From Bacteroidales bacterium (lineage in GTDB: Bacteria > Bacteroidota > Bacteroidia > Bacteroidales > UBA932): DNA of 64,000 nt. Numbering within the stretch: the stretch's first letter is position 1; every line of letters begins with the position of its first letter. A model generated the notes under the pieces. It was given only the letters and a program-made list of their open reading frames with translations, was not told the DNA's origin and searched no databases. The translations under genes and the position numbers were made by a program. Location: contig JAFZIN010000030.1 of the NCBI GenBank assembly GCA_017554305.1, forward strand, positions 124,001-188,000, written 5' to 3'. Positions 1 through 9,049 of this stretch are shown one piece after another.

Positions 1-868
1 CCTCGGAGGCGTTGTAATTCTCCAGGTAGTGCATGTTCTCACTAGGGATTAGTTTTTTATATGCCTCACGATACGGTGCAAAGGAGATGCCGCCGTGCAT
101 AAAGAGCTCAAGATGAGGCCATACCTCAAGCAGGTTGCTCTTTTGAGTGTACTCCAAAACCTTGTTCATTAAAACCAGGTTCCAGCTTGGAACGCCGGAA
201 AAGTTGGAGACGTTCTGCGTTGTGCACTCCTTGCAAATTTGCATAACCTTCTTCTCAAACTCCGCAATAAGAGCGGTCTCACGGCTTGGAGTTCTTACAA
301 GTTCCGCCATTTTTGGAGAGTTCTTTAGCATTACTGCAGAGAGGTCTCCGTTAAAAATGTTCAATCCGTTCTGCGCCAGAGAATCAGGCTGAACACTTCC
401 GCCCAAAGTGAGGGCCTTGGTGGAGAAAAGTAAACTATCGGGATGAAGATGGACATAATTGAAGAGCATCCGCTTCATGCCTCCAAAGTGGTTGATATAG
501 AGCGAGTCTGGTGTAATTGGGATATACTTGCTCTTGTCTGAAGAGGTGCCGCTTGATTTGGCAAACCAACGCACCTTCTGGTTCCAGAGAACGTAGTCTT
601 CTCCGCGGCGTAGGCGCTCTATGTAGGGAACAAAATCGTTGTAACGGCAGAGAGGAACTTTTTTGCGGAAATCTTCAAAATCTTTGATGGCGGAGAAGTG
701 CTTTTCTGCTCCGTATTTGGTCTCTTTTCCGCAGGAAATCAGGTGATTAAAGAGAGCGTGCTGAAGCTCAGGCGCATGGCTTTTGCTCCGCTCAACATCC
801 TTTAAAAACTTCTTTCCAAAGGTGAGGGCGGCGCCGTTAATTAACCGTGTTAAACTCCTGGAAGCCAT
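1..868 (-). CDS. GH3 auxin-responsive-promoter-family protein (C-terminus outside window)
   Basis: Reading leftwards from ATG at 868 there is an open frame to the window edge (289 codons). It matches the bacterial GH3 family, adenylate-forming acyl-acid ligases of the firefly-luciferase superfamily. A Ser/Gly/Thr/Lys-rich adenylation loop (SSGTSSDKSKY) lies at about residues 105-115, after the N-terminal helical region typical of the family. Full-length bacterial members are about 500 residues, so roughly 40% is missing only because the window ends. The substrate in Bacteroidetes is not established. The gene follows recO by 17 bases on the same strand but has its own TAnnTTTG box at 874-881, only five bases before the ATG. 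The family call is firm, the substrate unknown. Confidence 0.82.
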   Translation of the reverse strand, partial: MASRSLTRLINGAALTFGKKFLKDVERSKSHAPELQHALFNHLISCGKETKYGAEKHFSAIKDFEDFRKKVPLCRYNDFVPYIERLRRGEDYVLWNQKVRWFAKSSGTSSDKSKYIPITPDSLYINHFGGMKRMLFNYVHLHPDSLLFSTKALTLGGSVQPDSLAQNGLNIFNGDLSAVMLKNSPKMAELVRTPSRETALIAEFEKKVMQICKECTTQNVSNFSGVPSWNLVLMNKVLEYTQKSNLLEVWPHLELFMHGGISFAPYREAYKKLIPSENMHYLENYNASE

Positions 869-873
869 CTTTG

Positions 874-881
874 CAAAAATA
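874..881 (-). promoter_or_regulatory. -7 box of GH3-family gene
   Basis: TATTTTTG on the minus strand ends five bases before the ATG at 868, so transcription would start at or next to the start codon, giving a leaderless mRNA. It sits just past the recO stop codon. Confidence 0.55.
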
Positions 882-885
882 GAAA

Positions 886-1605
886 TTATATGAAGAGTTC
901 CCTAAGTACGCCCAAAGATTTAAGTTCGGTTTTGAGTGCGGAGTGGAATGAGAAGTACTCCAACACCTTGGTAAGAAAGCGGTTGCGGAGTTCGCCGCTG
1001 CACTTAATGGTTGGAATGTCTTTTAGCGGAGTGGAGAGGATGGTGTGCAGAAGCAGAGATTCATCGGGAGCAAAACAGAAGGCCTCCTGATGTTTTTCCA
1101 CAAACTGCGCCTGGGTAAAGTTGAAGTGTTTTCTCTCCGTTGAGTAGTTGTCTTGCGGCATGTAACCCAGCAGTTTACAGAGGTTGACCGTAAAGTGCAG
1201 ATGGAAGTTTTCACACCCCTCTTTAATCTCATTGAGTATGAGAACTGAGTTGGTGAGGAAGGCAAAAAGCCCCGGGTCCGGCTCGCTCTCACGAACGCTC
1301 CGCAGGATGAGTTCACACATATAAAGCGCTATGGCGTTTTTGCGTATATCTGTTTGAATATCAGCCAGCGGGAAGACCGTGTCTGCCTCTTTTATGAGCG
1401 GCATTGTGCCCTCTCCGCCCCGTTTTGAGTGGAGCACAACATCCAGAATGTTGAGAGGAAAAGTGACGGAACTCTTTGACTGCTTGCTCTTTGGATAAAA
1501 ATAGCAGGCGCATCTTCCTTTGGTGTCTGAGTAACACTGCACCACAACTCCTGAGTCTGAATGTTTTATGGTGTGAAGAACTATGATCCTGCTTTTAGTG
1601 AGCAT
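886..1605 (-). CDS. recO: DNA repair protein RecO
   Basis: A 239-residue protein with the RecO layout: an N-terminal OB-fold (opening with a LTKSRIIVLHTIKHSDSG-like stretch) and a C-terminal helical domain ending in a FHSALKTELKSLGVL segment. RecO loads RecA on SSB-coated single strands with RecR in the RecF pathway and anneals complementary strands. Length and start agree with Bacteroidetes RecO. The zinc-binding cysteines found in some RecO proteins are not clearly present, which is common in this phylum. It lies 34 bases after rdgB on the same strand. Confidence 0.9.
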   Translation of the reverse strand: MLTKSRIIVLHTIKHSDSGVVVQCYSDTKGRCACYFYPKSKQSKSSVTFPLNILDVVLHSKRGGEGTMPLIKEADTVFPLADIQTDIRKNAIALYMCELILRSVRESEPDPGLFAFLTNSVLILNEIKEGCENFHLHFTVNLCKLLGYMPQDNYSTERKHFNFTQAQFVEKHQEAFCFAPDESLLLHTILSTPLKDIPTIKCSGELRNRFLTKVLEYFSFHSALKTELKSLGVLRELFI

Positions 1606-1639
1606 CCCTTCAATGCGTTTAATGAGCGGCTGCTTCCTA

Positions 1640-2230
1640 TTAAAGTTGTGAGAGGAAGTGGGCCAGTTTTCTCATAGCTATTCCCCTGTGCGATATGGCA
1701 TTTTTCTGATTTTCAGACATCTCTGCAAAGGTGCAACTGCAACCCTCCGGAATGAAAACAGAGTCATAACCAAACCCGCCTTCTCCACTCTCTTTCTCCG
1801 CGATAGTTCCATTCATTACACCGTTGAATGTGTACAACGTGCCTTTGTGAATGAGTGTTATGACGGTGCGGAACCTTGCGGCGCGTATGTTCTTTTTTCT
1901 CTTATCTACCTTTTCCAACTCTGCTAACAGCTTGGCTATATTGGCTTTGGAATCATGCTGCTCTCCGGCGTAACGTGCGGAATAGACTCCGGGCGCACCG
2001 CCCAGGGAGGCAACCTCCAGTGCGGTATCATCTGCAAAGCAACTCTTGTTGAATTTGTTCCAGATAAACTGGCATTTCATCTTTGAATTGGCCTCAATGG
2101 TGGCTCCGGTCTCCGGAATATCTCCCTTGTAACCAAGCTTCTTTGGCATAATTAGTGTAATACCTTTACCGAGTATTTCAGAGGCTTCTCTAAGTTTGTC
2201 TGGATTAGCTGTAGCAAAGATCAGTTCCAT
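1640..2230 (-). CDS. rdgB: XTP/dITP diphosphatase (RdgB/HAM1)
   Basis: A 196-residue Ham1-family pyrophosphohydrolase. It removes dITP and XTP from the nucleotide pool by cleaving them to monophosphate and PPi. Visible family signatures are the N-terminal substrate loop (FATANPDKLREA, about residues 5-16), the catalytic ADDTALEV segment (about 66-73), the GAPGVYSARYAG motif, GFGYDSVF (about 151-158) and the C-terminal SHRGIAMRKL. It is divergent from the S41 protease gene with facing promoters in a 53-base gap, and is probably co-transcribed with recO. Confidence 0.95.
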   Translation of the reverse strand: MELIFATANPDKLREASEILGKGITLIMPKKLGYKGDIPETGATIEANSKMKCQFIWNKFNKSCFADDTALEVASLGGAPGVYSARYAGEQHDSKANIAKLLAELEKVDKRKKNIRAARFRTVITLIHKGTLYTFNGVMNGTIAEKESGEGGFGYDSVFIPEGCSCTFAEMSENQKNAISHRGIAMRKLAHFLSQL

Positions 2231-2250
2231 ACTTATTTGTTTAGTCCACT

Positions 2251-2278
2251 CAAAGTTAGCAAAAGTTTACTATTTTTG
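2251..2278. promoter_or_regulatory. Divergent promoters rdgB / S41 protease
   Basis: Minus-strand box TAACTTTG at 2251-2258 serves rdgB (ATG at 2230). Plus-strand box TATTTTTG at 2271-2278 lies five bases before the first ATG (2284) of the protease. The two boxes are only 12 bases apart. Confidence 0.6.
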
Positions 2279-2283
2279 GATGT

Positions 2284-3969
2284 ATGATTATGAGAAGATA
2301 TAGATTCCTTAAAAAGCTTCTGCTGAGTGCAGCCGGAGCCCTTTTTCTGACCGCCGCCGCCTCCGGTGTGTCCTTTGGTCAGAGCAAGAACTTTAAGCTG
2401 GTTCAAGATCTTGAGGTTCAGTACAATATTCTTAGAACCCTTGCAACCGAGTATGTAGATACGCTCTCCTTTTCCAAGATTCTGCGCTACGGAATAGACG
2501 CCATGCTGGAGTCTCTGGACCCTTATACGGAGTTTGTGCCGGAGGAGAACGAGGAGTCTATAGAACTCATTACCACGGCCTCATACGGCGGAATAGGGGC
2601 TACAATCCGCAAGATTGACTCCCTGGGCGTAATGATTATGCAGCCATATCCTAACTCTCCGGCGGTGAAGTTCAATCTTGAGCCCGGAGATATCATCCTT
2701 AAGATAGACGGCGCAGATTTACGGCCTCTTACCGTGGATGAGTGCAGCAAGAGGATGAGGGGCGCTCCCGGATCTGAGGTAACTTTTACCGTAAAGAAGG
2801 GCCGCACCGGCAAGGTGGAAGATATTGTTGTTACTCGCGATAGAGTGCATACCTCAGACGTTGCCTATTATGGCATGCTGAATAACGTTGTTTACGGCTC
2901 TGATATTGAGAAGCCTGCATTTGATCTCTCTAAGACAGGTTACATAAGAGTTAGCAGTTTCACCCTCAACGGTGCGGACGATGTAAGGCGTGCACTTATG
3001 GAACTCAAGGAGAAAGGGGCTGAGCGTATTGTGCTGGATTTGAGGGGGAACGGCGGCGGCCTTATGAATGAGGCTATAGATATTGTTTCATTGTTTGTTC
3101 CTAAGGGAACTCTGGTTGCCTCTGCAAAGGGGCGCGGTGAGGGTTCAAGTTTTACCTGCGTAACAGACAAGGATCCTGTAGATACGCTAATTAAACTTGC
3201 GGTTCTGGTGAACTCCTCTTCTGCTTCATCTTCTGAAATTGTGGCTGGTGCGCTGCAGGATTTGGACCGCGCAACAATCATTGGAACAAGAACTTACGGC
3301 AAGGGGCTGGTGCAGTCTTTCCGTCCTGTTGGATACAACGGAAAACTGAAACTTACCACATCTAAATACTACACTCCAAGCGGAAGATGTATTCAGATTC
3401 TGGATTACTCTCACCGTAATGCAGACGGCAGCGTGGGTGCCGTGCCTGATTCTTTAAAGAAAGCCTTTAAAACCAAAAACGGAAGAACGGTTTATGACGG
3501 CGGAGGAATTACTCCGGATACTACCATTAAATCAAGCACTTACAGCCGTCCGGTTTATGCTCTTGTTATGAGCGGAATTATGGAAGATTATGCGGTAGAT
3601 TTCTATTCAAAGAATACCAACATTTCCGCTCCGGAGCAGATTAACCTTACAGATGAGCAGTACAATGATTTTGTAAAGTATGCCGCAGGTAAAAAGTTTG
3701 ACCAGCGCTCGGCTGCAGAAGTGCTTTTGGAGCAGTTGGTTAAGGAGGCAAAGGAGGAGAAGCTTTATGAGAAGGATAAGGCGGAGTTTGATGCGCTCTC
3801 CTCAAAGCTGAACCTTTCAAAAGAGCAGGTGCTCAATCAGTACAAGGAAGATCTTAAGCCTATGGTTGAGGAGGAGATTATTCAGAAGTATTTCTTTACG
3901 GGTGAGCGCATTAAGCACATGCTGAACACAGACGTTCAGTTGCTTAAGGCCCTTGCCGCCTGGAAGTAA
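2284..3969 (+). CDS. S41 family C-terminal processing peptidase (Ctp/Prc type)
   Basis: A 561-residue secreted or periplasmic serine protease of family S41. It has an N-terminal signal peptide (about residues 1-32, ending SFGQ), a PDZ domain (about 85-175) and the S41 catalytic core with the nucleophile in SSSASSSEIVAGALQD (about 310-326) and the general-base lysine in TYGKGLVQ (about 338-345). Such enzymes trim or degrade periplasmic proteins from their C-termini. A C-terminal helical extension (about 440-561) is longer than in CtpA but usual in Bacteroidetes. ATGs at 2284 and 2290 are both possible; the -7 box at 2271-2278 implies almost no leader. The thioesterase gene follows 14 bases later. 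Confidence 0.93.
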   Translation: MIMRRYRFLKKLLLSAAGALFLTAAASGVSFGQSKNFKLVQDLEVQYNILRTLATEYVDTLSFSKILRYGIDAMLESLDPYTEFVPEENEESIELITTASYGGIGATIRKIDSLGVMIMQPYPNSPAVKFNLEPGDIILKIDGADLRPLTVDECSKRMRGAPGSEVTFTVKKGRTGKVEDIVVTRDRVHTSDVAYYGMLNNVVYGSDIEKPAFDLSKTGYIRVSSFTLNGADDVRRALMELKEKGAERIVLDLRGNGGGLMNEAIDIVSLFVPKGTLVASAKGRGEGSSFTCVTDKDPVDTLIKLAVLVNSSSASSSEIVAGALQDLDRATIIGTRTYGKGLVQSFRPVGYNGKLKLTTSKYYTPSGRCIQILDYSHRNADGSVGAVPDSLKKAFKTKNGRTVYDGGGITPDTTIKSSTYSRPVYALVMSGIMEDYAVDFYSKNTNISAPEQINLTDEQYNDFVKYAAGKKFDQRSAAEVLLEQLVKEAKEEKLYEKDKAEFDALSSKLNLSKEQVLNQYKEDLKPMVEEEIIQKYFFTGERIKHMLNTDVQLLKALAAWK

Positions 3970-3983
3970 AAATATTTAATATA

Positions 3984-4370
3984 ATGATTGAACTTGGAAT
4001 AAAAGGAAGAAGAGAACTGGTTGTGGCTGAGGAACATACCGCAAAGCATATTGGGAGCGGAACGGTGTTGGTTCTGGCCACTCCAATGATGATTGCTCTT
4101 ATGGAACAGACCAGCCTGTGGTCTATTAAACCTTACCTGGAAGAGGGGCAGGGAAGCGTTGGTATTCACGTGGATGTCTATCATGACGCCGCCGCTCCTC
4201 TGGGCAGCACGGTATGGTGTGAGAGTGAGGTGATTGAGATAGACCGCCGTAAGATTACCTTTAAGGTTACGGTCTATGACAAGGACGGCGTTGTGGGGCA
4301 CGGCACCCATCAACGTTTCATCATAGACGAAAGGAAGTTCGGGGATAAAATGAAGGCCAAGGGCAACTAG
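3984..4370 (+). CDS. Hotdog-fold thioesterase, FlK-like
   Basis: A 128-residue single hotdog domain resembling the fluoroacetyl-CoA-thioesterase-like family. The pattern GTVLVLATPMMIALME (about residues 26-41) followed by a GIHVDVYHDAAAPLG segment and GHGTHQRFIID near the C-terminus is characteristic. These enzymes hydrolyse short acyl-CoA or related thioesters in the cytoplasm; the physiological substrate here cannot be told. It lies 14 bases downstream of the S41 protease and is probably read from the same promoter. Confidence 0.82.
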   Translation: MIELGIKGRRELVVAEEHTAKHIGSGTVLVLATPMMIALMEQTSLWSIKPYLEEGQGSVGIHVDVYHDAAAPLGSTVWCESEVIEIDRRKITFKVTVYDKDGVVGHGTHQRFIIDERKFGDKMKAKGN

Positions 4371-4403
4371 CCGCGCCCCCGCTCAACGAACCTCAATTTT
4401 TGT

Positions 4404-4411
4404 TAGCTTTG
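4404..4411 (+). promoter_or_regulatory. -7 box of GH18 lipoprotein gene
   Basis: TAGCTTTG at 4404-4411 is the only box of the local type in the gap. It predicts an unusually long leader of about 135 bases that holds the GCAAAGC-rich stretch at 4445-4503. Confidence 0.45.
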
Positions 4412-4444
4412 CCTCCAATCCTGCAAAACTGCTTAAATAGTTAA

Positions 4445-4503
4445 TGCGCTGCAAAAGCAGAGCAAAAGCCAAGCAAAGCAAAGCCGGGCAGAAGCAAGGC
4501 AGA
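4445..4503 (+). repeat. GCAAAGC-rich low-complexity leader sequence
   Basis: Imperfect iterations of GCAAAAGC / GCAAAGC / GGGCAGAAGCAAGG fill the predicted 5' leader of the GH18 gene. An ATG-initiated frame through it (from 4503) joins the lipoprotein frame, but the lipoprotein signal begins at 4554. The composition resembles the two inserts within comF (40890-40960 and 41260-41340). Confidence 0.5.
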
Positions 4504-4553
4504 TGTTAACTATCGCGGAGGAAAAGCAGGATGAATTTGATAAATACTTAAAT

Positions 4554-5735
4554 ATGAAAAGAATAAGTTTTTGGGCAGCACTTGCTGTGATTTCATTTGC
4601 GGTTTCCGCCTGCGGTGGCGGCGGAGGAAATGACGGAGAAGATAAACCTCTTGATCCGGAACCAACAAAACCTGTAGAAGAGGTGGATCCTCCTATCAGT
4701 GAGCCGCTTGTTGCGCCTGTTGCCCGCATAGATGACGGCCGCCACGTAACGGCATACGTCACTTATTACGGAAGCCTCATTCCGGATGCAAGCGTAATTA
4801 CTCACATCAACTACGCTTTTGCAGAACTTTACATGGTAGACGGTGTTTATCAAAAGTTTGATTTGCAGGGAACTAAGACAAGATTTCAAAACATTGTGAA
4901 CCTTAAAAAGACATATCCGCAGCTTAAGATTTGCCTGAGCTTTACTCACGGAGTTGCAAATTCTAACAACAAGCAGGGCGGTAGTTTCTCAATGCTTTGC
5001 AAGAGTGATGAGAACATGCAGAAGTTTGCAGAGGACTGCCTGGCGTTCCTTAAGGAGTGGGGGATAGACGGTATTGATTTGGACTGGGAGTTCCCGGGAT
5101 TGAGCTGGAGCGGCGCGGCTTGTGATGTAAGCTGTGACACAGACAATTACGTTAAGCTGGTTAAGAAACTGAGAGAGGTTCTGGGAGACAAATATGAAAT
5201 CTCTTACGCAGGTTACTGCATGGATAAGGTCCAAGTTTCTGGCGGTTATCGTTATATAGATATTGCCGGAATGGATAAGTATGTAGATTACGTGAACATA
5301 ATGACATACGATTTGGACGAGGCTCCTCATCACCATTCAGCACTCTCAGACACAAGAGCTTACAAAGATTGCAACCGTGCAGTGAACGCCTACTTGAACG
5401 CCGGCGTTAAGCCTAACAAGATTGTACTGGGCATTCCGTTCTACGGCCGCCATTCATTCAGCACCTCTCCTACTGCGGTCTCTTACAAGGGAATACTCAA
5501 TCTTGATCCTAAAAAATACAGACGTAACAAGTGGGATGCAACTGCAAACTGCCCATACGTTGAGACAATGCAGGGCGTATTCTACATGGGTTATGACAAC
5601 CCTAAGAGCATAGGAATTAAGGGAAACTGGGCTCGCCAGAAGGGTCTTTTGGGACTTATGTACTGGGAGTATGACCAGGATGACAGCAAAGGAACCCTCC
5701 GCACCGCCGTTTGGAATGCGGTAATGACTCCTTAA
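4554..5735 (+). CDS. Glycoside hydrolase family 18 lipoprotein (chitinase-like)
   Basis: A 393-residue lipoprotein. The start at 4554 gives a lipoprotein signal (MKRISFWAALAVISFAVSAC) with the lipidated cysteine followed by a Gly run; an upstream in-frame ATG at 4503 would bury the signal. The GH18 TIM barrel carries the catalytic DxxDxDxE signature as DGIDLDWE at about residues 172-179, and YVNIMTYDL further on supplies the conserved Tyr-Asp. Such enzymes cleave beta-1,4-GlcNAc linkages in chitin or N-glycan cores by substrate-assisted catalysis; which of these applies here is not clear. It converges on the U32 peptidase gene with a few bases of overlap at the stops. Confidence 0.88.
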   Translation: MKRISFWAALAVISFAVSACGGGGGNDGEDKPLDPEPTKPVEEVDPPISEPLVAPVARIDDGRHVTAYVTYYGSLIPDASVITHINYAFAELYMVDGVYQKFDLQGTKTRFQNIVNLKKTYPQLKICLSFTHGVANSNNKQGGSFSMLCKSDENMQKFAEDCLAFLKEWGIDGIDLDWEFPGLSWSGAACDVSCDTDNYVKLVKKLREVLGDKYEISYAGYCMDKVQVSGGYRYIDIAGMDKYVDYVNIMTYDLDEAPHHHSALSDTRAYKDCNRAVNAYLNAGVKPNKIVLGIPFYGRHSFSTSPTAVSYKGILNLDPKKYRRNKWDATANCPYVETMQGVFYMGYDNPKSIGIKGNWARQKGLLGLMYWEYDQDDSKGTLRTAVWNAVMTP

Positions 5736-6985
5736 GCCTCTTCCCAGATATAAATTTTATCTGAGCGTCTTAATTTTTCTTTTACGGGGATTGAACAAAG
5801 GTCTCCCTTAACGGCTTTTTGCACAGGCTTGAGGTCTACCCGTATCTCTTTGACAGTGTGCTCAATGCAGCCGGTAGATGGGCCAATGATAAGTATCTCG
5901 TCTCCCACGTTGAGTTCTCCCGCCTCTACCAAAACCTCTGCAACTGAGAGGTTTGAGAAGTAGTTGGTAATCTTTGCCACGTAACTCTTTTTTCTTGTGG
6001 CCTTGTTGCCGTATACCTCACTCCACTCGCCCAACTTTGCCCCCTGGTAGTACCCGTCCCAGAATCCTCTGTTGAATACTCCCGATAGTTTCTCTTTTAA
6101 AGCGCTTTTAACCTCCTCTGTATAACCCTCTTTGCTCAGCACTGCGTCTGCTGCGGTGCGGTAGGCGGAGGTAACCATCTTTACGTACTCTGCACTGCGG
6201 GCGCGCCCCTCAATTTTAAAGACGGTAATGCCAGCATCAATGATCTTGTCTATGAACTCAATGGTACAGAGGTCTTTAGGAGACATAATGTACTTGTTGT
6301 CTATCTCCAGTTCTCTGCCCGTTTCCAAATCCGTAACCCTGTAACCTCTTCTGCATAGCTGGAAGCAGCTGCCTCGGTTGGCAGAGGAGTTGTACTCCTG
6401 AAGGCTGAGGTAACACTTTCCGGAGATGGCCATGCAGAGTGCTCCGTGAACAAAAAGTTCCAGACGCAGCAGGTTCCCCGATGGGCCTTTAACCTGCTCT
6501 TCTTCAATCTTTTGGCTAATCTCTTTTATTTGAGGGAGCGTGAGTTCTCTGGCCAAAACAATCACATCTGCAAACTGAGCGTAGAACTTAACCGCTTCAA
6601 AATTGGAGACGTTTAACTGTGTGGAAATATGCACCTCCAACCCCATCTCTCTGCACATCTGAATCACCGCCATATCTGAGGCAATAATTGCACTCACCTG
6701 TGCCTTTTTTGCCTCCTCCAGCGCCTTTCTCACATTCTCCAGATCTGCCTGATATACAACAATATTGAGGGTCATGTAGGTCTTAACGTTGTGCTCTCTG
6801 CAAATCTCTGTAATCCTGCTCAGATCTTCCGGAGCAAAATTGTTTGCAGAGTGAGATCTCATATTGAGATTTCCCACGCCAAAGTAGACGGAATTTGCAC
6901 CACCCTGAATGGCGGCCATAAGGCACTCAAAGTTGCCGGCCGGAGCCATTATCTCAATAGATGCACCCTTCTGTGATGAACTCAT
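5732..6985 (-). CDS. U32 family peptidase / RNA hydroxylation protein (TrhP/RlhA-like)
   Basis: A 417-residue U32-family protein with the family signature ELFVHGALCMAISGKCYLS at residues 176-194, containing the conserved cysteines, and further cysteines in CFQLCRRGY. Family members once called collagenases are now known in E. coli as TrhP (YegQ, tRNA U34 hydroxylation) and RlhA (23S rRNA C2501 hydroxylation). The length is closer to TrhP than to the longer RlhA. It follows the polyprenyl synthase gene by eight bases and is probably in the same operon. RNA hydroxylation is inferred from the family, not proven. Confidence 0.85.
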   Translation of the reverse strand: MSSSQKGASIEIMAPAGNFECLMAAIQGGANSVYFGVGNLNMRSHSANNFAPEDLSRITEICREHNVKTYMTLNIVVYQADLENVRKALEEAKKAQVSAIIASDMAVIQMCREMGLEVHISTQLNVSNFEAVKFYAQFADVIVLARELTLPQIKEISQKIEEEQVKGPSGNLLRLELFVHGALCMAISGKCYLSLQEYNSSANRGSCFQLCRRGYRVTDLETGRELEIDNKYIMSPKDLCTIEFIDKIIDAGITVFKIEGRARSAEYVKMVTSAYRTAADAVLSKEGYTEEVKSALKEKLSGVFNRGFWDGYYQGAKLGEWSEVYGNKATRKKSYVAKITNYFSNLSVAEVLVEAGELNVGDEILIIGPSTGCIEHTVKEIRVDLKPVQKAVKGDLCSIPVKEKLRRSDKIYIWEEA

Positions 6986-6993
6986 AATCTGCT

Positions 6994-7968
6994 CTATTTT
7001 ACTCTTTTAACAATGGAAGATGCAAACATTCTCATCTGCTCTTTCTGCTCTTTATTCAGACTCATACCGTTCAGAATTTCAATAGCTTCCGAATAGTTTT
7101 TCTCTATCTCTTCTGTTGCCAGACGGTTAATACCCAGCTCTTTATAGAACTCCTGGAATGCTGCAATCTTCTCATCTGTAGGCTCTGTTTCCAGAAGGGC
7201 ATCCAGTTTTGTACCCTTTCCCTTAAGCAGTGCCTCCTCTCTGCAACGTGTTAGCAGCCAGCTCTTTTTGTTATTCAGAATATCTCCGCCAATCTTCTTT
7301 CCAAAGCTCTTTTCATCTCCAAAGGAATCCAGATAATCATCTTCTATCTGGAAGGCCAAACCCAGTTTTAAACCAAAGTCATAAATCTGGTTGCAGAGTT
7401 CCTTGTCTGCTCCTCCAATAATGGCACCCATCTTTGCCGCACAGGCCAGAAGCACAGCGGTTTTGAGGGTAATCATATTCACATACTCATCCATGCTCAC
7501 GTTGTTCATCTCCTCAAAATCCATATCTAACTGCTGCCCCTCACAAATCTCTATTGCGGTTTTTGAAAAGAGTGCAACCACCTCACTTATATGCTCTTTT
7601 GGTGTAAAAGAGATATGCTGATATGAAGAGATACACATAGTATCTCCCGATAGTATTGCAATGTTGTTGTTCCACTTTTTGAAGATGGTAGGCTTTCCTC
7701 TTCTCAAATCTGCATTATCCATAATATCATCGTGAATAAGAGTGAAGGTATGGAAGAGTTCCACAGCCATTGCGGGGTTCACAATGTGAGGGCCTATATC
7801 ATCCTTAAAAAGGTTGTAAGTTACAAGGCAGAAGCGTGGACGGATTCTCTTTCCGCCAATGTCCAACATATATTTCAGAGGTGCATATAGGTAGTGCGGT
7901 TCGGCCGGCCACTGGGTCTTTTCAACCGCCTCATCTATAATCTTGTAAAGTTCTTCTAATGGAAGCAT
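6994..7968 (-). CDS. Polyprenyl (isoprenyl) diphosphate synthase
   Basis: A 324-residue trans-isoprenyl diphosphate synthase that condenses IPP onto allylic diphosphates for quinone or other prenyl chains. The first Asp-rich motif is DDIMD at residues 80-84 followed by RRGKPT; the second is DDYLD at 210-214 in AFQIEDDYLD. Its own -7 box TAAATTTG is on the minus strand at 7988-7995. It is divergent from rsgA and upstream of the U32 gene in a two-gene operon. Chain length cannot be assigned confidently. Confidence 0.92.
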   Translation of the reverse strand: MLPLEELYKIIDEAVEKTQWPAEPHYLYAPLKYMLDIGGKRIRPRFCLVTYNLFKDDIGPHIVNPAMAVELFHTFTLIHDDIMDNADLRRGKPTIFKKWNNNIAILSGDTMCISSYQHISFTPKEHISEVVALFSKTAIEICEGQQLDMDFEEMNNVSMDEYVNMITLKTAVLLACAAKMGAIIGGADKELCNQIYDFGLKLGLAFQIEDDYLDSFGDEKSFGKKIGGDILNNKKSWLLTRCREEALLKGKGTKLDALLETEPTDEKIAAFQEFYKELGINRLATEEIEKNYSEAIEILNGMSLNKEQKEQMRMFASSIVKRVK

Positions 7969-7987
7969 AATTCAATTATTGTCTCCA

Positions 7988-8015
7988 CAAATTTAACCTT
8001 TTTGTTCTATTTTGC
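7988..8015. promoter_or_regulatory. Divergent promoters: polyprenyl synthase / rsgA
   Basis: Minus box TAAATTTG at 7988-7995 serves the synthase (ATG at 7968). Plus box TATTTTGC at 8008-8015 serves rsgA (ATG at 8042). It also shows that the longer TTG-initiated rsgA frame from 8012 is not used, since that codon lies inside the box. Confidence 0.55.
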
Positions 8016-8041
8016 TAAATTCGCAAATCGTTCAGAGTGTT

Positions 8042-9046
8042 ATGGCAGAGAACAAGGAGAAAAATACAGCAGGAAGGGCCGTGGTTGTAAAACACACGGG
8101 GAGCCACTATTTGCTCTCTCATCTGCCTCAGTGGGACCCTTTTATGGCGGTTGTAAAGGGTAAACTCCGTTTGGACGATACTACCAACACCAACCCCATT
8201 GCGGTGGGAGATGTTGTTGAGTATGAGGGCACTCCCTCCTCCACTTCATCTGAGAATCCCTGCACAATTAAACGGGTGTTGGAGAGGCGCAACTGTATTG
8301 TTAGAAGGTCTACTAATTTATCCAGGCAGAATCACCTTATTGCCGCAAACATAGACCGGGTTTTTCTTACCGTAACTCTAAAAGATCCGGAGGTAAAGAT
8401 TCAGTTTGTAGACCGCTTTCTTGTCACCTGCCAGGCATACGATGTGCCGGTCACTATTCTGCTGAATAAGGCAGATATCTATCGCGGAGAAGAAGATTCA
8501 GAAAAACTTAAAGATGAGGAGCTTGCTGCAATGGCGGCCGGATTCTCCCAGATATATTCCAATGCCGGTTACAATGTGATTGAGACCTCTGTTAAGAGCG
8601 GGCTGAACATTGAGACTTTAAGGGAGTTGTGCAAAGACAAGGTGGTGCTTTTCAGCGGCCAGAGCGGTGTGGGTAAATCTTCACTTATCAACGCGTTAGA
8701 CCCATCGCTGAGTTTGAAGACGGCAGAGATTTCTACGGCCCATCTGCAGGGCAAACATACCACAACCTTCTACCAGATGCACCCAATTTCAAGCGGCGGT
8801 TTTGTGGTAGATACTCCGGGCATAAGGGGCTTTGGTCTGGTTAACTTTTCCAAAGAGGAACTGAGCAACTATTTTCCGGAGATGATGAGAGTTCAGGAGG
8901 GCTGCCGTTTTAATCCGTGCACCCATACTCACGAACCCGGCTGTGCAGTTAAAGAGGCGGTGGAAAGGGGGGAAATCTCTCCGCTCCGTTATGACTCCTA
9001 TCTGGCTATGCTGGAGGAGGATGGAAAGTACAGAGAAAGCGAATAG
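8042..9046 (+). CDS. rsgA: Ribosome small subunit-dependent GTPase A
   Basis: A 334-residue circularly permuted GTPase that helps late 30S maturation. Motifs appear in permuted order: G4 NKAD (about residue 141), then P-loop GQSGVGKSS (about 205-213), then G3 DTPGIRGF, and a C-terminal zinc knuckle C-x5-C-x-H-x5-C (about 287-301). An OB-fold precedes them. The ATG at 8042 is chosen because an upstream TTG start would fall inside the promoter. The MATE gene begins three bases after the stop, so the two are co-transcribed. Confidence 0.95.
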   Translation: MAENKEKNTAGRAVVVKHTGSHYLLSHLPQWDPFMAVVKGKLRLDDTTNTNPIAVGDVVEYEGTPSSTSSENPCTIKRVLERRNCIVRRSTNLSRQNHLIAANIDRVFLTVTLKDPEVKIQFVDRFLVTCQAYDVPVTILLNKADIYRGEEDSEKLKDEELAAMAAGFSQIYSNAGYNVIETSVKSGLNIETLRELCKDKVVLFSGQSGVGKSSLINALDPSLSLKTAEISTAHLQGKHTTTFYQMHPISSGGFVVDTPGIRGFGLVNFSKEELSNYFPEMMRVQEGCRFNPCTHTHEPGCAVKEAVERGEISPLRYDSYLAMLEEDGKYRESE

Positions 9047-9049
9047 TCT

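Noticed and set aside
4503..4553. Longer N-terminus for the GH18 lipoprotein
   Set aside because: It would place 17 charged residues before a clear lipoprotein signal and arises from the repetitive leader.
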